A DNA stretch of 41,412 bases. Source: Anaerovibrio sp. RM50. Its GTDB lineage: Bacteria; Bacillota; Negativicutes; Selenomonadales; Selenomonadaceae. The stretch covers positions 1 through 41,412 of the forward strand of contig NZ_JHWV01000019.1 in assembly GCF_000622005.1 (NCBI RefSeq). The letters are read 5' to 3'. The notes below the pieces were generated by a model. It did no database searches and was not told the DNA's origin. It saw nothing but the letters and a program-made list of their open reading frames with translations. The position numbers and the translations under genes were made by a program. Position 1 is the first letter of the stretch. Each line of letters begins with the position of its first letter. Positions 18,475 to 26,547 of this stretch are shown here, piece after piece.

Positions 18475-19257
18475 ATGAAAGTCAATCGTCTCCGTAAAAT
18501 CCAGGATCTGCTGGAAGAAAAGAAAAGCATTACCATTAACGACCTCTGTTCCAACTTTGACGTTTCCAAGAATACAGTTCGCCGCGACATTGCCGAGCTG
18601 GAAAAGCGTGGTATCATCAGCAAGGTATACGGCGGCGTTGTCCTCCAGGAGCAGAAAACTCCACAGGAAAAATCCGAGCCTGAGGCACCTGCGGAAAGCA
18701 GCGACGACGTTCGCAAGAAGAAAATTGCCCGCATGGCAGCCAGTCTGGTTCAGGATGATGATGTTATCTATATTGATTCCGGAACCACTACCATGCACAT
18801 GATGCCTTATCTTGAGGATAAGCACAACATCACCATAGTTACTGCCAGCATTCATGTAATAAACATAGCTGCCGCATCTGCCAAATTCAACATTATTGCC
18901 ACGGGTGGTACCATTTATGCCCCTACCAAGGCCTTTGTGGGACCAAGCGTGCTGAACTGCCTCAAGCAGTACAACATTTCCAAATTCTTCATCTCCAGTA
19001 CGGGAATTTCCATTGAAAACGGACTTACCACAGCTTCCCAGCTGGAATGTGATATTAAGCGCTATCTGGTGGATAAGAACGGCAAGAAGATTCTTATGGT
19101 GGACAGCACAAAAATAGATTCCGCCTCTCTCATTTCCTTCTGCAAGCTGGATGAAATTGACTGTATTGTAGTGGATGAGGAGCTGCCTGAACGCTACAGG
19201 GAATTCTTCGAAGAACATGAAATAGAAGTTATTGTGTGCGACTCTGAAAATAATTAA
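18475..19257 (+). CDS. DeoR/GlpR-family transcriptional regulator
   Basis: 260-residue sugar-phosphate-responsive repressor. Residues 1-58 form the DeoR helix-turn-helix (RLRKIQDLLEEKKSITINDLCSNFDVSKNTVRRDIAELEKRGIISKVYGG). The rest is the DeoRC sensor, with the phosphate-binding DSGTTT (about 100) and the later VDSTKID and CIVVDEEL. A Glu/Pro-rich linker separates them. AGGTGA precedes the ATG at 18475. It is monocistronic and no sugar operon is adjacent, so the target cannot be read from context; control of the glp operon 12 kb away is possible but unsupported. Confidence 0.9.
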   Translation: MKVNRLRKIQDLLEEKKSITINDLCSNFDVSKNTVRRDIAELEKRGIISKVYGGVVLQEQKTPQEKSEPEAPAESSDDVRKKKIARMAASLVQDDDVIYIDSGTTTMHMMPYLEDKHNITIVTASIHVINIAAASAKFNIIATGGTIYAPTKAFVGPSVLNCLKQYNISKFFISSTGISIENGLTTASQLECDIKRYLVDKNGKKILMVDSTKIDSASLISFCKLDEIDCIVVDEELPERYREFFEEHEIEVIVCDSENN

Positions 19258-19273
19258 AGCATAAACAAAAAAT

Positions 19274-19309
19274 GCGACCTGCAGAATTTTATCTGCAAGT
19301 CGCTTTTTT
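19274..19309 (+). terminator. Terminator of the DeoR-family gene
   Basis: Stem GCGAC-ct-GCAGA / TCTGC-aa-GTCGC followed by T7, 16 bp after the stop codon. Confidence 0.85.
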
Positions 19310-19328
19310 ATTGCTTTGTATTACAATA

Positions 19329-19461
19329 ATATGTCGGAGACCATCTGAAGGACATTTTTTGCCTTGGTACTTAGTGAATCCAAGCTGAAAGCGCAGGATG
19401 AACTTAGTACCGCTAGGCAAAATACTAAGCGCGAGCGGTCCGAAGATGGTCTCCAACATAT
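19329..19461. repeat. 133-bp inverted-repeat element with 18-bp terminal repeats
   Basis: The ends ATATGTCGGAGACCATCT (19329-19346) and AGATGGTCTCCAACATAT (19444-19461) are inverted repeats matching at 17 of 18 positions. Inside, GGAC/GGTCC, TTTGCCT/AGGCAAA and GGTACTTAGT/ACTTAGTACC give further pairing, so one strand could fold almost end to end. No coding capacity and no T-run. It looks like a MITE or other non-autonomous repeat, or a structured RNA after the glutamate synthase operon; no clear target-site duplication was seen. Confidence 0.55.
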
Positions 19462-19466
19462 CACAA

Positions 19467-21806
19467 TTACTTATTATATGTACGGTACATCTTTATTGGC
19501 TCAGGATTGTCACTGATGCTCCATACGCCGCATGGACATACACCTGCACAAACACCGCACCCGATACACCTATCAGGGTCAGATATATAGGTCCAGGAGC
19601 CGTCCTCGTTTTCAATGCGGCTGATGGCCTTTTCCGGACATGATTCCAGACACATCTTACAGTCACGGCAAGTACCGCAGCTTACGCAGCGGGTATGATC
19701 ATCCGCCGGGTCCCCCAGCTGGCAGTGATGACACTTTTCAAAATATGCCTTGGAAAGGCGCTCAGCCGGAATCTTCTCCTTTTCAGGGAACGGAACAAAT
19801 TCCTGTCCCATTACATAAAGATCAGCATAATATGCAGCCTTGATGCCGTCACCTATGGCATCAGTCAGACGGCCTGGCTTGATAACATCGCCGGCAGCAA
19901 ATACTCCTGGCATAATGGATTTGTCCTTGTCAGTAATCAGCCAGCTGTTACGGAACTTCTTAATGGAATCATCCTCTGGCAGGAAGTCCAAAATTGGCGC
20001 CTCACCAATGGATACAATAACCTCATCTGCGGGAATAAAGCGTCCGTCATTGGCGTAAACGCCCTCCTTGGTAATCTTTTCAGTAAAGAATGGCCAAACC
20101 AGCTTGCCGCCCCGGCCCTCAACATACTGAATTTCATCAGCAAAAGCCGCCGGCTTCTGAACATCCACAGCCACCACGGACTCAGCTCCCATATCAAATG
20201 CCGCACGGCATGTATCCATACCGGAATTTCCGCATCCGATTACCACAACACGCTTGCCAACCTTTGGATTTTCGCCCCGGTTTACCTTCTTCAGGAACTC
20301 CAGCCCCATGGTCAGAAGCTCCTTGCCCTCCCAGTTAAAATAGCGGGATTCGTGGCCACCGTTGGCGATGATAACTGCATCATAGGTGTCACGGAAATGC
20401 TTGAAGCTGTCCTTAGCCACTTTGCAATTTGGAATAAACTTGACACCTATTTCCTCAATGCGCTTCAATTCAGCCTCCAACAGGTCATGGGACAATCTGC
20501 CTCTAGGAATAACCTGCTCCAGCTTACCACCCATTTTCTCCGCATCATCAAAAACGAATACCTCATGTCCCTTGCGGGCCAGCTGCCAGGCTGCAGAAAG
20601 ACCTGCAACACCGCCCCCAACAATACCCACCTTTTTGCCCGTGGAAACAGTCGGCTTCTTAACCTTGGTGAAGGCGGAGAGATAGCCCAAAGGACCAATC
20701 TGAATTGCCTCATCGATACTGCCACGGGTACAGCCATCCATACACGGATTAGGGCAAACACTGCCACAAACTGAACCCGGGAACGGGGTATACTGAAGCT
20801 CCAGCTCAATGGCCTCCTGAAGTCGGCCCTGGCGAATCAAATTATAACGAAGCTGAGTAGGAATACCAGTCGGGCAGCTGAACTCACAAGGAGCCGCATA
20901 CTTGGCATTATCCCAGCTTGGAACTCTCAGGCGGTAAAGTCCATTGGAAATGGTGTTATGAACCTCAAAATCATCCATGGCCACATCGGAGAAAATTCCC
21001 CCCTTCACCCATTCCTGGGTGCGGAACTCCTTAAGAGTCATTTTCTTTGTTGGTGTGGCACTCTTTTCCTCAAAGGTAAGAGGACGGAGCTTCTTCCACT
21101 GACTCCACTGGGAAAGCTCACCCTTTAATTCCTGGCGCTCTATTTTGCCAAGGAATTCCTCCATGCCGGAGGCAAGAAAATCAATATCCTCCTGCTCCAG
21201 CTCCAGACACTTAATATCCTTTGGATAGGTGGACACTGGGCCACGGACGTATACAACGCCGCCAACCATGCCCACACAGGCCCGCTCACCAAGAACGGAG
21301 TCAAACTGCTCCGAATCGTAGCCACACACAATGGCACGGCCGCCTCCCATAAACTCGAAGGAGAAGGACCCGGTATTCTTCAAAATCCACAGCTCCGGAG
21401 CCTCATATAGAGGATCGTGCTTCATCAGGGAACCGCTGCGGGTACCAGCACGGCCCCCGATAAAAATCTTGCCCCCAGCAGAGCAATGGCCTGCAGTATC
21501 ACCAGCATCACCTTTAACAGTAATAACACCGCCTGCATTCAGCCAGCCCACATCTGCAGAAGTGGAGCCCTCAACGAAAATTTCAGTATTTGGCAGGCAC
21601 ATGGAACCAACACGCTGACCAGCATTGGTAACGTGGAAGGTAAGCTTCTTTCCTTCGCTGTTCCACAATGGACCACCTATATCATGCTGACCAGAGGCAG
21701 CAATTTCAAACTCTGTTTCTCCGGACCGTACAGCCTCCTCAATTTTAAGGAGCAGGTCCTGGGTGGACATGCGCTCATGTCCGTTCATTGTATCAATCTT
21801 AAACAT
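19467..21806 (-). CDS. Glutamate synthase component: GXGXG domain fused to NAD(P)H-dependent GltD-like subunit and ferredoxin
   Basis: 779-residue fusion. Residues 1-250 are the GltB GXGXG beta-helix (HVTNAGQRVGSMCLPNTEIFVEG...GGVITVKGDAGDTAGHCSAGGKIFIGGRAG). Next come the GltD cysteine region (CEFSCPTGIP, CGSVCPNPCMDGC, about 308-365), an FAD fold (VGIVGGGVAGLSAAWQL) and an NAD(P) fold (VVVIGCGNSGMDTC). The C-terminus carries two ferredoxin clusters (CVSCGTCRDCKMCLESCP and CIGCGVCAGVCPCG). It would take electrons from NAD(P)H to the FMN subunit and close the synthase channel. ATG at 21806, after AAGGAGCGG, 17 bp past the FMN gene. Confidence 0.9.
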   Translation of the reverse strand: MFKIDTMNGHERMSTQDLLLKIEEAVRSGETEFEIAASGQHDIGGPLWNSEGKKLTFHVTNAGQRVGSMCLPNTEIFVEGSTSADVGWLNAGGVITVKGDAGDTAGHCSAGGKIFIGGRAGTRSGSLMKHDPLYEAPELWILKNTGSFSFEFMGGGRAIVCGYDSEQFDSVLGERACVGMVGGVVYVRGPVSTYPKDIKCLELEQEDIDFLASGMEEFLGKIERQELKGELSQWSQWKKLRPLTFEEKSATPTKKMTLKEFRTQEWVKGGIFSDVAMDDFEVHNTISNGLYRLRVPSWDNAKYAAPCEFSCPTGIPTQLRYNLIRQGRLQEAIELELQYTPFPGSVCGSVCPNPCMDGCTRGSIDEAIQIGPLGYLSAFTKVKKPTVSTGKKVGIVGGGVAGLSAAWQLARKGHEVFVFDDAEKMGGKLEQVIPRGRLSHDLLEAELKRIEEIGVKFIPNCKVAKDSFKHFRDTYDAVIIANGGHESRYFNWEGKELLTMGLEFLKKVNRGENPKVGKRVVVIGCGNSGMDTCRAAFDMGAESVVAVDVQKPAAFADEIQYVEGRGGKLVWPFFTEKITKEGVYANDGRFIPADEVIVSIGEAPILDFLPEDDSIKKFRNSWLITDKDKSIMPGVFAAGDVIKPGRLTDAIGDGIKAAYYADLYVMGQEFVPFPEKEKIPAERLSKAYFEKCHHCQLGDPADDHTRCVSCGTCRDCKMCLESCPEKAISRIENEDGSWTYISDPDRCIGCGVCAGVCPCGVWSISDNPEPIKMYRTYNK

Positions 21807-21823
21807 ACCTTACCGCTCCTTCC

Positions 21824-23455
21824 TTAGCACACATACTGAATTCCCAGCTTGTCCGCAATAGCCTTGTCAGTGGAAACAAGGGCATCACTGCGGCCCACAG
21901 GCAGGGAGCTGTTGCCGATAGGAGCCATAAGCTTCCTCAGCTCCGCATCGAAGGCCAGGACGTAGTCCACAATCTTCTGGGCACCCTTGTCCACATCAAG
22001 GCGCTTAACCAGACGAGGATCCTGAGTACAAATGCCCATTGGGCACTTGCCCGTATTACAGGAGTTGCAGCGCCCATGCTCATTGCCCACACAGCCCAGC
22101 AGCTGAATGAGAACCTTGCCCACGAATACGCCGTTGGCACCAAGACAGATCATCTTAAAGGCATCTGCCGCTGCATTGCCCGTAAGGCCAATACCGCCGC
22201 CGCCATAAAGAGGAATCTGGCCCTGAAGGCCCTGCTTTACTGCCGCATTGTAGCAGTCACGAATCTTGGAAACCACCGGATGACCAGTATGATCAAGGGA
22301 AACCTCATTGGCAGCACCAGTACCGCCCTGAATACCATCAAGGAAGAAGCCGCCGCAAATCTTATAAGGATCACGGAGCAAATTATTATATACGGATACA
22401 GAAGTGGCAGAAGCTGCGCACTTAATGGCAACAGGCACTCTGAAGCCAAAGGCTGCATTCAGTGATAAGTGCATCTTCTGAACAGATTCTTCTATTGAAT
22501 ACAGGCCCTGATGATTTGGTGGTGAGGAAAGGGTGGCCTTTGGAACACCACGGATGGCCTGAACGTGCTCAGCCACCTTGGCTGCAGGCAAAAGACCGCC
22601 ATCCCCCGGCTTTGCACCCTGACCGATTTTAATAAGCACCCCCGCAGGATCTGTAACCATGTGGGGAATTGCCTTTATAATACGGTTCCAGCCGAAATGC
22701 CCGGAGGCAATCTGCAAAATAAAATACTTTAAATAATCGGATTCCATAAGCTTTACAGGCATACCGCCCTCACCGGAGCTCATGCGAACCGGCAGACCGC
22801 ACTTCTCATTGAGATAAGCGCAGGCCAGGGCCACAGCCTCCCAGGCCCTTGTGGACAGAGCACCAATGGACATATCGGAAAAAATAAGGGGGTAAATCCA
22901 GTTTACTGGAGGAGCCTTGTGGTCCATAACCATCTTGCCGTTTTCCAGCCTAAATGGCAGCTCCTTTGGTGAAAGGACACGTCCCAAAGGTGAACGTATA
23001 TCAAAGGTATGACGGGCAGAATCCAGAGACGGGTCTGTCATTTGGGAAATACGGCCGACCACAATACTGTCCAGAGTGCGCTGGGCATTGAGATTGGTAC
23101 GGCCGCCCCGCTTGATTGGGCCACTGTCCTTTGAAAGCAGCACCTGACGGGTATCAACATTGCGGACAGGGCGAATGGCATTATTCGGGCACACCTTTTC
23201 GCACATACCGCAGCCACGGCAATAATCAGTAAGACTTGCCTTCTGGCAAATAATCGGACGGGCAATATGACGATGCTCCGGATTTGGCTGACTGTCGGTG
23301 GAAACCACAATGGACTGGGCCTGGGTCTTTACCTCAATAGCCTTAAAGGAGCAGGTGGCCACGCAGCTTCCACACATGGTACAGCGTTCAGCATTATATT
23401 CTATTTTCCAAGAAAGGTCATTAACTGACACATCCTGAGTCTTTACTGCTTCCAT
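21824..23455 (-). CDS. Glutamate synthase FMN-binding central subunit with two N-terminal 4Fe-4S clusters
   Basis: 543 residues. Ferredoxin clusters CTMCGSCVATCS (about 21-32) and CRGCGMCEKVCP (about 79-90) precede the FMN-binding, 2-oxoglutarate-converting domain of glutamate synthase: IGALSTRAWEAVALA, SSGEGGMP, IKIGQGAKPGDGG, FFLDGIQGGTGAA, LYGGGGIGL. A 3Fe-4S motif CNSCNTGKCPMGICTQDP follows (about 470-490). This is the archaeal/Firmicute split form rather than the 1500-residue GltB. Its start lies inside the 3' end of the amidotransferase gene, with GGAGGT before the ATG. Confidence 0.93.
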   Translation of the reverse strand: MEAVKTQDVSVNDLSWKIEYNAERCTMCGSCVATCSFKAIEVKTQAQSIVVSTDSQPNPEHRHIARPIICQKASLTDYCRGCGMCEKVCPNNAIRPVRNVDTRQVLLSKDSGPIKRGGRTNLNAQRTLDSIVVGRISQMTDPSLDSARHTFDIRSPLGRVLSPKELPFRLENGKMVMDHKAPPVNWIYPLIFSDMSIGALSTRAWEAVALACAYLNEKCGLPVRMSSGEGGMPVKLMESDYLKYFILQIASGHFGWNRIIKAIPHMVTDPAGVLIKIGQGAKPGDGGLLPAAKVAEHVQAIRGVPKATLSSPPNHQGLYSIEESVQKMHLSLNAAFGFRVPVAIKCAASATSVSVYNNLLRDPYKICGGFFLDGIQGGTGAANEVSLDHTGHPVVSKIRDCYNAAVKQGLQGQIPLYGGGGIGLTGNAAADAFKMICLGANGVFVGKVLIQLLGCVGNEHGRCNSCNTGKCPMGICTQDPRLVKRLDVDKGAQKIVDYVLAFDAELRKLMAPIGNSSLPVGRSDALVSTDKAIADKLGIQYVC

Positions 23456-24549
23456 CTCTGTACCTCCAGTTCATTATCGATAACAATTACTTCACGCTCG
23501 TTAGGATAGATGTCCTTCTCCCTGTCCCGGTCCGGCATGATTTCATTAAGACCGCAAACCTCGGAGGAAATGGCAATCATATTTTCATCCTGGCCGAGAA
23601 CAACAGGACGGAGCTTCTTGGAATCACAGCAGGTAATCATGCGATTATCCGGCAAGGTGGCAATAATAGTATTCGGGCCGTTGATTTCAAGATGGGCCAG
23701 GGACTGACGGATGGCCTTAAGCACCTCCTTGTCCTCCCGCTCCTCGATTTCCTCGAAAGGCAGAGGGGTAATGACATGCTTGTAATAATTGATAGGCCAC
23801 TTCAGCTCATGAAGCACATAATGAAGGGTGTACAGGAAGCACTGGGAATCGGACTCAAAACCTATGTAGCCACGATGCAGTGACTTCTGGAATTCCTTGT
23901 TTTTTGTATAGAAGGTATTCTCCCCGTTGGCGCAAAGAGTGTAGCCCTGCAGGAAGAATGGATGGGCCGCATAACGGACAATATCATAATTGGTGTTCTG
24001 ACGGCACTGTACCACAATATTTTTGGCCATGAGGCCGCCATGATCGTCCCAGAGATGGAAATAGGTGGCAATATCACGGGGATCACCGATTTCCTTTAAA
24101 GTAAGCACATCCGGCCAGAAGGAATAAACAAAGCCCTCACCTGCCTCCTCCAGCATCTTGCGGAGAGCCAGGCGGGTATCCAAAAGAACATTCTGCTTTT
24201 CCTCCTCGGAGAGCTCGTTGTAATGCTCCGGAAAATCATAATTTCTGAAAACATAATATGGCATGGCCTGAATATCCAGCCCTGGGCGCTTGTCAGGAAT
24301 AGGAATCCACTCTGCCAGCTGCACAAAGTTATGGGCATCCATGTATTCCTCTACCATCTGATTGCCCTTCTGGGTGCAGGCCATGGAAAGGAGGGGTTTG
24401 TCTTTATAGTTGGCAAAAGTACCATATAAATCCTGCATAACCATGGCAAAGCCTGAATTATCATGCCCCTCCTGCTGAGGCAGCATCAAATGCAGGGCTT
24501 TGGATGGATGAACAGGCACCTTACTTTTTATTGAACCAATTCTACACAT
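23443..24549 (-). CDS. Glutamate synthase class II glutamine amidotransferase subunit
   Basis: Releases ammonia from glutamine for transfer to the FMN subunit. The longest open frame begins at 24651, but Met-Cys-Arg-Ile-Gly at 24549 is the true start: class II (Ntn) amidotransferases need Cys2 exposed as the nucleophile, and GGAGGAG lies about 8 bases upstream. That gives 368 residues. GHDNSGFA, CRQNTNYDIVRYAAHPF, CANGENTFYTKN and RGYIGFESDSQCFLYTLHYVL match the GltB N-terminal domain. First gene of the three-gene synthase operon. Confidence 0.9.
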   Translation of the reverse strand: MCRIGSIKSKVPVHPSKALHLMLPQQEGHDNSGFAMVMQDLYGTFANYKDKPLLSMACTQKGNQMVEEYMDAHNFVQLAEWIPIPDKRPGLDIQAMPYYVFRNYDFPEHYNELSEEEKQNVLLDTRLALRKMLEEAGEGFVYSFWPDVLTLKEIGDPRDIATYFHLWDDHGGLMAKNIVVQCRQNTNYDIVRYAAHPFFLQGYTLCANGENTFYTKNKEFQKSLHRGYIGFESDSQCFLYTLHYVLHELKWPINYYKHVITPLPFEEIEEREDKEVLKAIRQSLAHLEINGPNTIIATLPDNRMITCCDSKKLRPVVLGQDENMIAISSEVCGLNEIMPDRDREKDIYPNEREVIVIDNELEVQRWKQ

Positions 24550-24672
24550 CGTAACACTCCTCCAATACTTAAAATCCTTTTTCCACCATAATCGGGACCG
24601 TATTTTACCAAAATTCTTTGTTTTGTGGACATTTGTCTTTGTGCAATACATCCCGTTTACGTAACAAATACT

Positions 24673-24701
24673 ATTATATGTATCAATATTCTATGTGTCA
24701 A
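24673..24701 (-). promoter_or_regulatory. Perfect consensus promoter of the glutamate synthase operon
   Basis: On the minus strand TTGACA (24696-24701), 17 bp, TATAAT (24673-24678), predicting a 117-base leader before the amidotransferase ATG. No T-box or riboswitch core seen. The AT-rich 24702-24942 stretch beyond it holds nothing I can identify. Confidence 0.85.
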
Positions 24702-24942
24702 TATAATTATTCATATATAAATATAACAAAATCGCCATTTTCTCAGTTTATATTTGTATTTGTCACTATTTATTCTGCATAATTATACCATATTTTAGAT
24801 TTGTTATGCGGTTTTATAAAAAATATATTGTATACAACTCCAGTGAACCCTTGTCTTTTCTACGTTGACGAATTTGGCATACTATAACTGATTATGTATG
24901 TTTTGTATTGTTTTACGGTATACAAAGCATACTCCCCCAAAA

Positions 24943-24995
24943 TAAAAAACAGACGCAAGGGGAAATGCAAAATTTTGCATCCCTTCTTACGTCTG
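24943..24995 (-). terminator. Terminator of the HD-domain gene
   Basis: CAGACG...CGTCTG outer arms with AAGGG/CCCTT and GCAAAATTTTGC inside form a long imperfect stem, followed on the minus strand by T6 and ATTTT. Confidence 0.85.
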
Positions 24996-25031
24996 ATAAT
25001 AAAGCCAATGATGAATTTACCTTTATTGATT

Positions 25032-25607
25032 TCATTTCTCCAGCACGAAGCCGCTCCAGGTATCGGCATATTGCAGCAGCAAAGTGAGAGGGGTTTCATG
25101 GGTGGCTACGCTACGGTTGTCCTCCACATATTGCCCATCATGATATACAATGGCCTGCACCTCTTCCTCTGTTAGGGGAAATCTTTGGGCCACCAGATAA
25201 AGGCTGCGCACCGGAACACTTAAATAGGTAAGATTATTGTTCCAAAAATAAGGGTTCTTGTATTTGCTGTCCGGGGGATTTTTGATGTAGAGAGGGTTCC
25301 CTGGCATTCCCGTTTTGCCAAGATCATGCATAAGGGCCACTATCACGCAGCTTTCATCTGAAATATCCGGGGCAATGGCTGCCTTTATTTTCAGCATGGT
25401 TTCCGCCACATTGATGCTGTGCTCCAATAAGCCCTGCTCACAGTTAAGATGATATTTAGTGGACGCAGGAGTGGTAAGATACACTGTTTCCTTTTCCACA
25501 AATTCCATCAATTCCTCAAACTGCTCCCGCCTGGTTACCACCTTATCCTTTAAAGCCTTAAGCCGCCCCATAAGCTCTGCTGTCCTAATATCCTTCTGAT
25601 CTGTCAT
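25032..25607 (-). CDS. HD-domain phosphohydrolase
   Basis: 191-residue metal-dependent phosphohydrolase of the HD superfamily. Ligands are visible in order: LLEHS (His63), MHDLGK (His94-Asp95), YHDGQY (about 155) and QYADTWSG near the C-terminus. The substrate may be a nucleotide or cyclic nucleotide; nothing here decides it. The N-terminal helix (TAELMGRLKALKDKVVTRREQFEELMEFVEK) looks coiled-coil-like. Its promoter carries the same TGTGCA-N6-TGTACA operator as polC, the VWA-MoxR operon and CbxX, so it appears to belong to that regulon although it is a single-gene unit. Confidence 0.85.
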   Translation of the reverse strand: MTDQKDIRTAELMGRLKALKDKVVTRREQFEELMEFVEKETVYLTTPASTKYHLNCEQGLLEHSINVAETMLKIKAAIAPDISDESCVIVALMHDLGKTGMPGNPLYIKNPPDSKYKNPYFWNNNLTYLSVPVRSLYLVAQRFPLTEEEVQAIVYHDGQYVEDNRSVATHETPLTLLLQYADTWSGFVLEK

Positions 25608-25660
25608 TATATCTTACCTCCAAAATGCATTTCTTACATTATTTATCTTGCCTTGGTCAT

Positions 25661-25694
25661 AATATATCAAGATTAATGTACATTTTATTGCACA
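25661..25694 (-). promoter_or_regulatory. Island operator-promoter copy 1 (HD gene)
   Basis: On the minus strand TGTGCA-N6-TGTACA (25677-25694), T plus 9 bp, then TATATT (25661-25666) preceded by TGA, an extended -10. No good -35. Identical layout to the four other copies. A further dyad TCATTCTG/CAGAATGA (25712-25739) lies upstream. Confidence 0.7.
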
Positions 25695-25779
25695 TATTAT
25701 ATTATTTATAGTCATTCTGTTCAACATTGACCAGAATGATTATTTTCCCAACATCAATCTTTATAACGCCATTGTTCAA

Positions 25780-25921
25780 ATTTTTCTTCTTTAGAAGAAA
25801 AATCTTCCAATTAGCGTTTCCCTAAAGGACTAACTCACTTTGTTCGTGTCGCAACGAGCTGGGAGATATGCTCGCCAGCTGTTGTAGTTTGTTTTCCCCA
25901 TCTAAAGAGGTGGTGGACATC
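25780..25921. repeat. Probable interspersed intergenic repeat
   Basis: Gene-free stretch after the short WYL gene with a perfect 10-bp palindromic hairpin ATTTTTCTTC-TTTA-GAAGAAAAAT (25780-25803) and a bulged 10-bp stem CAACgAGCTGG / CCAGCTgTTG (25852-25884). The middle reads open in more than one frame on the minus strand without start or ribosome site, as in genome-wide intergenic repeats of some Firmicutes. I can only suspect copies elsewhere. The first hairpin may also end the polC transcript. Confidence 0.35.
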
Positions 25922-26527
25922 TTAAAGCTCGTTATATTTCTCCCACATTACCTGCACGTCTATTTTTATCTGGTCCCGCAGTGTCAGGGGGGATATTATC
26001 TCCACATAGGGGCCGTACTGAAGCACCCAATGGCGCAGGGCAGAATAATTGCATTTCAGCAGCACAGTGATACTGTCCCCAGCTTCTTCCTTTATGAGAA
26101 AATTTGTCCCGAACCAGTCCGTCAGAACCCACATCATGTCAGATGTGGTCCTTATCTCTGCCCACACACTTTCCCCGCTGTACATGTATATTTTTTCTGC
26201 CCTATGTTGGGGAAGCTTAAGTTCCCTGGCTGAGGCGTAATTATTACTTATATCCCTGCTGCTTTCCTCAAGGTACTCCACGTCAGTCATCTTATCCAGC
26301 CGAAAATTGATTACATCATCATATTCTTCAGTACCTCCAATTAAATATAGCTTTTCATTGGCAGAAACCACCCTACAGGGACTGACAATATATGGCTCCT
26401 GCCTTTTCAGGTGCAGTTTAAAATCAGTACCCAGATCATTGTAAAAAAATCGGATTTTCTTTTTATTCTCTATGGCAGCATTTATGACGTCCTGCCACTC
26501 CTGTATTCTATTATTCCATCTACACAT
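25922..26527 (-). CDS. WYL-domain protein without a DNA-binding domain
   Basis: About 201 residues, WYL plus WCX-like C-terminal domain only. It is clearly homologous to the C-terminal half of the HTH-WYL regulator at 37314-38318: shared KK(I)xxxYN(D/E)xGTD(F/L)KLH, YDDVI.(F/L)R.DKMT.V..LEE and WFG..F...EE, with the same ending MW.KY. An open frame reaches TTG at 26551 (TTGA overlap with the polC stop), but GGAAGGTGA just upstream favours the ATG at 26527. Same transcript as polC. Lacking HTH, it could sense a ligand, bind nucleic acid through WYL, or form heterodimers with the full regulator. Confidence 0.8.
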   Translation of the reverse strand: MCRWNNRIQEWQDVINAAIENKKKIRFFYNDLGTDFKLHLKRQEPYIVSPCRVVSANEKLYLIGGTEEYDDVINFRLDKMTDVEYLEESSRDISNNYASARELKLPQHRAEKIYMYSGESVWAEIRTTSDMMWVLTDWFGTNFLIKEEAGDSITVLLKCNYSALRHWVLQYGPYVEIISPLTLRDQIKIDVQVMWEKYNEL

Positions 26528-26547
26528 AAAATCACCTTCCGGAATCC

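Noticed and set aside
24550-24651. 34-codon N-terminal extension of the amidotransferase
   Set aside because: It would bury the Cys2 nucleophile that class II amidotransferases require at the mature N-terminus, and the ribosome site supports the later ATG.
24550-24672. T-box or riboswitch in the glutamate synthase leader
   Set aside because: No T-box core, specifier stem or terminator was visible in the 117-base leader.
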